From assembly GCF_014306095.1 (NCBI RefSeq), contig NZ_JACRWC010000106.1, positions 1 to 35,865 on the forward strand: DNA of 35,865 nt. The letters are read 5' to 3'. Below the pieces are notes generated by a model. The model was not told the DNA's origin. It did not search any database and saw nothing but the letters and a program-made list of their open reading frames with translations. Source of the DNA: Lentihominibacter faecis. Lineage in GTDB: Bacteria; Bacillota; Clostridia; Peptostreptococcales; Anaerovoracaceae. Below are positions 31,363 through 35,865 of the stretch, in pieces (the first letter of the stretch is position 1; every line of letters begins with the position of its first letter). The translations under genes were made by a program, and so were the position numbers.

Positions 31363-34300
31363 ATGAGCACAGAAGTGACAATGGAAAAATTGACAGCCCT
31401 GGCGAAAAATCGCGGATTTATTTATCCGGGATCAGAAATTTACGGTGGGCTTGCCAATACGTGGGACTACGGTCCGCTTGGTGTGGAATTCAAGAACAAC
31501 GTAAAAGATGCCTGGAGAAGGAAGTTTGTACAGGAATCCAAGTACAATGTAGGTCTTGATGCAGCGATCCTCATGAATCCACAGACCTGGGTGGCTTCGG
31601 GTCACGTGGGCGGATTCTCCGATCCTCTGATTGACTGTAAGCAGTGCAAAGCAAGATTTCGCGCCGACAAGCTTATCGAAGATTATATGAAAGAAGCAGA
31701 AGGCGTTGAAGAGCCCGTAGTAGACGGATGGCCAAATGAAAAGCTGGAAAGCTACATTCAGGAAAAGGGCATCAAGTGTCCGGAATGCGGCAAGGCTGAT
31801 TTCACCGGTATCCGTCAGTTTAACCTGATGTTTAAGACGTTCCAGGGTGTTACGGAAGATTCTCAGTCTGAGATCTATCTTAGACCGGAAACAGCACAGG
31901 GGATCTTCGTAAACTTTAAGAATGTACAGAGAACTTCCAGAAAAAAGATCCCGTTTGGTATCGCACAGGTAGGTAAATCCTTCCGTAATGAAATCACCCC
32001 GGGAAACTTCATTTTCCGTACCAGAGAATTCGAACAGATGGAGCTGGAATTTTTCTGCAAACCGGGAACGGAGCTGGAGTGGTTCGCATACTGGAAAGAC
32101 TATGCTGTTAACTTCCTGAAGTCGCTGGGGCTCAGTGAGGAAAACCTGAAACTGAGAGATCACGAACCAGAAGAGCTTTCGCACTACAGCAATGCGACGA
32201 CAGATATCGAATATCGTTTCCCGTTCGGCTGGGGAGAACTGTGGGGCATCGCTTCCAGAACTGACTATGACCTGAAAGCGCATCAGACCACATCTGGACA
32301 GGATATGAGCTACATGGATCCGGAAACCAATGAGAAATATGTACCGTACTGTATCGAACCATCAGTGGGCGTAGAGCGTATGCTGCTGGCTTTCCTGCTG
32401 GATGCGTATGATGAAGAAGTCCTGACAGACAGTAAGGGTAAGGAAGACGTGAGAACTGTACTGCGTCTGCACCCGGCTCTGGCGCCGTACAAAGCAGCGG
32501 TACTCCCGCTGGCCAAGAAGCTGGCACCGGTAGCAGAACCGATCTATGAGGAACTGACGAAGCACTTCAGTGTAGATTACGATGTGACAGGATCTATCGG
32601 CAAGAGGTACAGAAGAGAAGATGAGATCGGTACACCGTTCTCCATCTGCGTGGACTTTGACACGGAAACAGACCACTGTGTAACGATCCGTGACAGAGAC
32701 ACGATGGAACAGATTCGAATCCCTGTAGACCAGGTGAAAGAATATATAGAGCAAAAATTGTATTCTAATAGTTTTAAGCAAGGAGTGTATGTAAAAATGA
32801 AAAAATTTGTGTATTCCTTTAACGAAGGTTCTAAGGACATGAAAGACCTCCTCGGCGGAAAGGGAGCCAACCTGGCGGAAATGACCAAGATCGGTCTGCC
32901 GGTACCATTTGGCTTTACCGTAACGACTGAGGCCTGCAACAGATACTATGATGAAGGGAAAAAGATCGGTGACGATATTGTAGCATCTATCTTTGAAAAG
33001 CTGGAAGAGCTGGAAAATACAACTGGCAAGAAGTTTGGCGATGTAGAAAACCCTCTGCTAGTTTCTGTTCGTTCAGGTGCTAAGATCTCCATGCCTGGTA
33101 TGATGGACACCATCCTGAACCTGGGTCTGAACGACCAGACGGTAGAAGGACTGGCTGCACTGACAGAAAATCCGCGTTTCGCATATGACAGCTACAGAAG
33201 ATTCATCCAGATGTTTGGTGACGTTGTAATGGAAATCGCAAAGACTAAATTCGATGCGATCTTCGATGCAAAGAAAGAAGAACATGGCTATGAGTTCGAC
33301 GTAGATCTGACGACAGAAGACTTAAAGGAAATCATCGTTGGATACAAGGCTCTCGTTAAGGAAGAAATGGGAAGAGACTTCCCTCAGGAACCAAAGGATC
33401 AGCTGATGGAAGCAATCATGGCTGTATTCCGCTCCTGGAACAATGACAGAGCTATCCTTTACAGACAGCTCAATGAGATCCCGGACAGCATCGGTACTGC
33501 AGTAAATGTACAGTCCATGGTATTCGGTAACATGGGAGAAACATCCGGTACAGGCGTAGCCTTCACAAGAAGCCCGGTCAACGGTGAAAAAGCGATCTTC
33601 GGTGAATTCCTGGTAAACGCACAGGGCGAAGACGTTGTTGCTGGTATCCGTACTCCGCAGCCGATCGCTGAAATGGCTCAGGCTTTCCCGGAAGTATATA
33701 CAGAATTCACAAGAATCGCAGAACTCCTCGAAAAGCACTACACAGACATGCAGGACATGGAGTTCACAGTAGAAAGAAACAAACTGTTCATGCTGCAGAC
33801 AAGAAACGGCAAGAGAACTGCTCCGGCTGCTGTTAAGATCGCAGTTGACATGCAGAGCGAAGGTCTGATCGACAAGGAAACGGCTGTTATGCGTATTGAA
33901 CCGGCTCAGATCGACCAGCTGCTTCACCCGATGTTCGATGCAGAAGAACTGAAGGAAGCTGAAAAGCTGACCAAGGGTCTGCCGGCTTCCCCTGGTGCTG
34001 CAACAGGACAGATCTATTTCAATGCATCCGATGCGGAAACTGCTGTAGCTAACGGTGCAAAGGCTATCCTGGTAAGACTGGAGACTTCTCCGGAAGACCT
34101 GGCTGGTATGGTTGCTGCAGAAGGTATCCTGACAGCCAGAGGCGGAATGACTTCCCACGCTGCTGTAGTAGCAAGAGGTATGGGTAAGTGCTGCGTATCC
34201 GGTTGTGCAGAGATCAAGGTTGACGAAGAAGCTAAGGAACTGACTATCGGCGAATACGTATTCAAGGAAGGAGATTACATCTCCCTCGATGGTACTGCAG

Positions 34301-35418
34301 GTGACGTTCTGAAGGGCCAGATCAAGACTGTACCGCCTGAATTATCCGGAGACTTTGCAGAAATCATGTCCTGGGCTGATGAAATCAGAACACTGAAGAT
34401 CAGAACAAATGCTGACAACCCGAGAGATGCTAAGCAGGCTGTAGAATTCGGCGCAGAAGGTATCGGACTTTGCAGAACTGAGCACATGTTCTTCGAAGAA
34501 GAAAGAATCCCGGCTGTAAGAAGAATGATCCTGGCTGACAGCGAAGAAGAAAGAAGAGAAGCTTTGAAATTCCTGCTGCCTTATCAGAAGGGCGACTTCA
34601 AGGGAATCTACGAGGCAATGGGAGACAGACCGGTAACCATCCGTCTGCTGGATCCACCTCTCCACGAATTCCTTCCGCATACAGATGAAGAAATCAAGGC
34701 ACTGTCCGAACAGATCGGCGTACCTTATGAAAAACTGGCTAAGAAGACGCAGGAACTCCACGAGTTCAACCCGATGCTGGGTCACAGAGGATGCCGTCTT
34801 GCTGTTACATATCCTGAAATCGCTGAAATGCAGGCAGAAGCAATCATCATGGCTGCTATCGAAGTGAGAAAAGAACAGGGTCTGGACATCATTCCGGAAA
34901 TCATGATCCCGCTGGTAGGCATGAGAAAAGAACTGGCTGACGTTAAGGCTACAGTTGTAAAGACAGTAGAAGCTGTTCTGGAAAGAGAAGGCGTGAAGTT
35001 CGATTATCTGATCGGTACGATGATCGAAATTCCAAGAGCTGCCCTTACTGCTGATGAAATCGCAGAAGAAGCTGAATTCTTCTCCTTCGGTACAAACGAC
35101 CTGACTCAGATGACATTTGGATTTTCCAGAGATGACACTGGCAAGATCATCAAGGAATACAGAGAAAAGGGAATCTTTGATGACGATCCGTTCCAGAGCA
35201 TCGACCAGGTTGGCGTAGGCAAGCTGGTGAAGATGGCAGTAGAACTTGGTAAGCAGACAAGACCTTCCATCAAGCTGGGTATCTGCGGAGAACACGGCGG
35301 AGATCCGAAATCCATCGAATTCTGCAACGCAGTAGGACTTCAGTATGTATCCTGCTCGCCGTTCCGTGTACCTATCGCAAGACTGGCTGCGGCACAGGCT
35401 GCAATTAAGCAGAAGTAG
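31363..35418 (+). CDS. glyS-ppdK: Glycyl-tRNA synthetase fused in frame to pyruvate, phosphate dikinase
   Basis: One open frame of 1351 codons encodes two complete enzymes. Residues 1 to about 467 are a dimeric-type (alpha2) class II Gly[30 protein letters not shown], zinc-type CKQC and CPEC pairs, [12 protein letters not shown], the [20 protein letters not shown] motif 2 and a C-terminal anticodon-binding domain ending in [16 protein letters not shown]. Eleven linker residues ([11 protein letters not shown]) are translated from what should be the intergenic gap. PPDK begins at residue 479. GGAG lies 8 nt before the GlyRS ATG. The linker DNA reads tat-tct-aat-agt; one extra T would give tat-ttc-TAA-TAG, a natural GlyRS end. 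The fusion therefore looks like a one-base deletion or a sequencing error. Confidence 0.85.
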   Translation: MSTEVTMEKLTALAKNRGFIYPGSEIYGGLANTWDYGPLGVEFKNNVKDAWRRKFVQESKYNVGLDAAILMNPQTWVASGHVGGFSDPLIDCKQCKARFRADKLIEDYMKEAEGVEEPVVDGWPNEKLESYIQEKGIKCPECGKADFTGIRQFNLMFKTFQGVTEDSQSEIYLRPETAQGIFVNFKNVQRTSRKKIPFGIAQVGKSFRNEITPGNFIFRTREFEQMELEFFCKPGTELEWFAYWKDYAVNFLKSLGLSEENLKLRDHEPEELSHYSNATTDIEYRFPFGWGELWGIASRTDYDLKAHQTTSGQDMSYMDPETNEKYVPYCIEPSVGVERMLLAFLLDAYDEEVLTDSKGKEDVRTVLRLHPALAPYKAAVLPLAKKLAPVAEPIYEELTKHFSVDYDVTGSIGKRYRREDEIGTPFSICVDFDTETDHCVTIRDRDTMEQIRIPVDQVKEYIEQKLYSNSFKQGVYVKMKKFVYSFNEGSKDMKDLLGGKGANLAEMTKIGLPVPFGFTVTTEACNRYYDEGKKIGDDIVASIFEKLEELENTTGKKFGDVENPLLVSVRSGAKISMPGMMDTILNLGLNDQTVEGLAALTENPRFAYDSYRRFIQMFGDVVMEIAKTKFDAIFDAKKEEHGYEFDVDLTTEDLKEIIVGYKALVKEEMGRDFPQEPKDQLMEAIMAVFRSWNNDRAILYRQLNEIPDSIGTAVNVQSMVFGNMGETSGTGVAFTRSPVNGEKAIFGEFLVNAQGEDVVAGIRTPQPIAEMAQAFPEVYTEFTRIAELLEKHYTDMQDMEFTVERNKLFMLQTRNGKRTAPAAVKIAVDMQSEGLIDKETAVMRIEPAQIDQLLHPMFDAEELKEAEKLTKGLPASPGAATGQIYFNASDAETAVANGAKAILVRLETSPEDLAGMVAAEGILTARGGMTSHAAVVARGMGKCCVSGCAEIKVDEEAKELTIGEYVFKEGDYISLDGTAGDVLKGQIKTVPPELSGDFAEIMSWADEIRTLKIRTNADNPRDAKQAVEFGAEGIGLCRTEHMFFEEERIPAVRRMILADSEEERREALKFLLPYQKGDFKGIYEAMGDRPVTIRLLDPPLHEFLPHTDEEIKALSEQIGVPYEKLAKKTQELHEFNPMLGHRGCRLAVTYPEIAEMQAEAIIMAAIEVRKEQGLDIIPEIMIPLVGMRKELADVKATVVKTVEAVLEREGVKFDYLIGTMIEIPRAALTADEIAEEAEFFSFGTNDLTQMTFGFSRDDTGKIIKEYREKGIFDDDPFQSIDQVGVGKLVKMAVELGKQTRPSIKLGICGEHGGDPKSIEFCNAVGLQYVSCSPFRVPIARLAAAQAAIKQK
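32780..32785 (+). promoter_or_regulatory. Retained ribosome binding site for ppdK inside the fused frame
   Basis: AAGGAG lies 11 nt upstream of the ATG at 32797 where PPDK homology begins. This site marks the ancestral separate start and allows free PPDK to be made from the same message. Confidence 0.7.
32797..35418 (+). CDS. ppdK: Pyruvate, phosphate dikinase (free form from internal start)
   Basis: From the internal ATG the product is 873 residues, the usual PPDK length. It interconverts pyruvate, ATP and phosphate with PEP, AMP and pyrophosphate. The nucleotide-binding domain starts with [12 protein letters not shown] and has [21 protein letters not shown]. The swivel domain carries the phospho-accepting histidine in [15 protein letters not shown], which is residue 454 of this start (His455 in the C. 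symbiosum enzyme). The C-terminal PEP/pyruvate barrel has [29 protein letters not shown] and [10 protein letters not shown]. No PPDK regulatory protein gene is adjacent in this window. A terminator follows the TAG. Confidence 0.9.
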   Translation: MKKFVYSFNEGSKDMKDLLGGKGANLAEMTKIGLPVPFGFTVTTEACNRYYDEGKKIGDDIVASIFEKLEELENTTGKKFGDVENPLLVSVRSGAKISMPGMMDTILNLGLNDQTVEGLAALTENPRFAYDSYRRFIQMFGDVVMEIAKTKFDAIFDAKKEEHGYEFDVDLTTEDLKEIIVGYKALVKEEMGRDFPQEPKDQLMEAIMAVFRSWNNDRAILYRQLNEIPDSIGTAVNVQSMVFGNMGETSGTGVAFTRSPVNGEKAIFGEFLVNAQGEDVVAGIRTPQPIAEMAQAFPEVYTEFTRIAELLEKHYTDMQDMEFTVERNKLFMLQTRNGKRTAPAAVKIAVDMQSEGLIDKETAVMRIEPAQIDQLLHPMFDAEELKEAEKLTKGLPASPGAATGQIYFNASDAETAVANGAKAILVRLETSPEDLAGMVAAEGILTARGGMTSHAAVVARGMGKCCVSGCAEIKVDEEAKELTIGEYVFKEGDYISLDGTAGDVLKGQIKTVPPELSGDFAEIMSWADEIRTLKIRTNADNPRDAKQAVEFGAEGIGLCRTEHMFFEEERIPAVRRMILADSEEERREALKFLLPYQKGDFKGIYEAMGDRPVTIRLLDPPLHEFLPHTDEEIKALSEQIGVPYEKLAKKTQELHEFNPMLGHRGCRLAVTYPEIAEMQAEAIIMAAIEVRKEQGLDIIPEIMIPLVGMRKELADVKATVVKTVEAVLEREGVKFDYLIGTMIEIPRAALTADEIAEEAEFFSFGTNDLTQMTFGFSRDDTGKIIKEYREKGIFDDDPFQSIDQVGVGKLVKMAVELGKQTRPSIKLGICGEHGGDPKSIEFCNAVGLQYVSCSPFRVPIARLAAAQAAIKQK

Positions 35419-35470
35419 GCAGCCACCTTTTGAAAGGCTAACGATTAGTTGCAAAAAACAAAGAAATAAG

Positions 35471-35512
35471 AAACAGCGCAATTGCTTTTTTCGGCAGATG
35501 CGCTGTTTTTTT
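35471..35512 (+). terminator. Rho-independent terminator after ppdK
   Basis: AAACAGCGCA (35471-35480) pairs perfectly with TGCGCTGTTT (35499-35508), with an 18-nt loop and a run of seven T. It ends the phoH-to-ppdK cluster. Confidence 0.88.
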
Positions 35513-35658
35513 ATGATCCTGTAATCAACCCGTCCATAAAATCTGAGTTTTTAAAAAAATGCAAATTTTTAGATATTATTAATGTTCTTTTAAAATTGTT
35601 TTTAGCTTGGCAAAGTATATTTATTACAAAGAGAACAAACGAAAAAGGAGGTTTTTTT

Positions 35659-35865
35659 ATGAGTGCAGATTTAATAATTTCAGGAGGTTCTGTTATAACA
35701 GTTGATAAAGAGAACAGGATAGCAGAAGCAGTTGCAGTAAAAGGAAATAAAATAATTTATGTTGGAAATCAGAAGGGAGTTGAAAAATTCAGAAGCACCA
35801 AAACGAAGGAAATTGATTTGAAAGGTCGATCTCTCATACCGGGGTTTATCGAATCTCATTTACAT
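35659..35865 (+). CDS. Amidohydrolase family protein, N-terminal part (runs off right edge)
   Basis: An ATG at 35659 with AAAAAGGAGG upstream opens a frame of 69 codons to the window edge. It reads MSADLIISGGSVITVD, then AVAVKGNKIIYVG and LIPGFIESHLH. The N-terminal beta-sandwich pattern and the final H-x-H metal motif (SHLH) are typical of the amidohydrolase superfamily, most like the YtcJ-type branch. The substrate cannot be told. The gene and the 146 nt before it are AT-rich compared with the cluster to the left. The gap 35513-35658 shows no convincing promoter or riboswitch to me. Confidence 0.85.
   Translation, partial: MSADLIISGGSVITVDKENRIAEAVAVKGNKIIYVGNQKGVEKFRSTKTKEIDLKGRSLIPGFIESHLH

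Noticed and set aside
32711..32730. tRNA T-loop-like string gattcgaatccctg
   Set aside because: It lies inside the GlyRS coding frame and no cloverleaf arms surround it.
34342..35481. 379-codon minus-strand ORF opposite ppdK
   Set aside because: It is antisense to the PPDK barrel domain and is Ser/Phe/Cys rich, typical of shadows of AGA/GAA-rich genes.
35600..35640. Sigma-54 promoter before the amidohydrolase (TTGGCA element)
   Set aside because: The required GC at -12 with correct spacing is absent.

Overview
The window reads as the chromosome of an anaerobic, spore-forming Clostridia-type Firmicute. The evidence is strong AGGAGG-type ribosome sites, spore germination and sporulation genes (spoVAF-like, cwlJ, gerQ, yqfC, yqfD), the clostridial form of TypA, pyruvate phosphate dikinase, and the Firmicutes gene order phoH-ybeY-cdd-era-recO-glyS. 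A family near Peptostreptococcales/Anaerovoracaceae is a guess from gene style only. No rRNA, tRNA, CRISPR array, transposase or phage gene was seen.

Layout. 1-2560 is a visibly AT-rich accessory cassette: the 5' end of a PadR-type regulator (minus strand) faces three small genes for an exported protein, a probable lipoprotein and a four-helix membrane protein, closed by a terminator. 2581-4405 (minus strand) holds an amidase-like gene and a SAM-dependent methyltransferase gene that is cut by one in-frame amber codon. 4481-11293 carries typA-mscS, then pyruvate carboxylase with a small membrane protein, ended by a long-loop terminator. 11294-13684 is a compact germination module (spoVAF-like, cwlJ, gerQ), followed by a terminator shared with a convergent L,D-transpeptidase gene. 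15326-20504 is dnaE-pfkA-TudS-like. dinB lies on the minus strand at 20543-21781. 21925-26949 holds a hidden 57-residue gene, a DUF308 membrane protein, two flavoproteins and yqfC-yqfD. 27029-35418 is the core cluster phoH-ybeY-cdd-era-recO-DUF4342-glyS-ppdK, ended by a terminator. An AT-rich amidohydrolase gene begins at 35659 and runs off the window.

How the genes work together. Carbon flow is represented at the PEP/pyruvate node (PfkA, pyruvate carboxylase, PPDK); translation and ribosome biogenesis by TypA, Era, YbeY and GlyRS; DNA replication and repair by DnaE, DinB and RecO; spore biology by SpoVAF-like, CwlJ, GerQ, YqfC and YqfD.

Most notable observations. (1) glyS and ppdK form one uninterrupted 1351-codon reading frame. 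The sequence at the junction looks as if a single T was lost just before the old glyS stop, while the ppdK ribosome site and ATG remain. (2) The methyltransferase gene has a TAG followed in the same frame by the family's conserved C-terminal segment. (3) The terminator that ends the pyc unit forms its 3' arm from the first bases of the spoVAF-like gene, and its loop contains a possible forespore promoter. (4) A perfect 14-bp palindrome sits between the phoH promoter and ribosome site. I found no clear multi-gene system of an unknown kind. The least explained genes are in the PadR-flanked cassette at the left edge.
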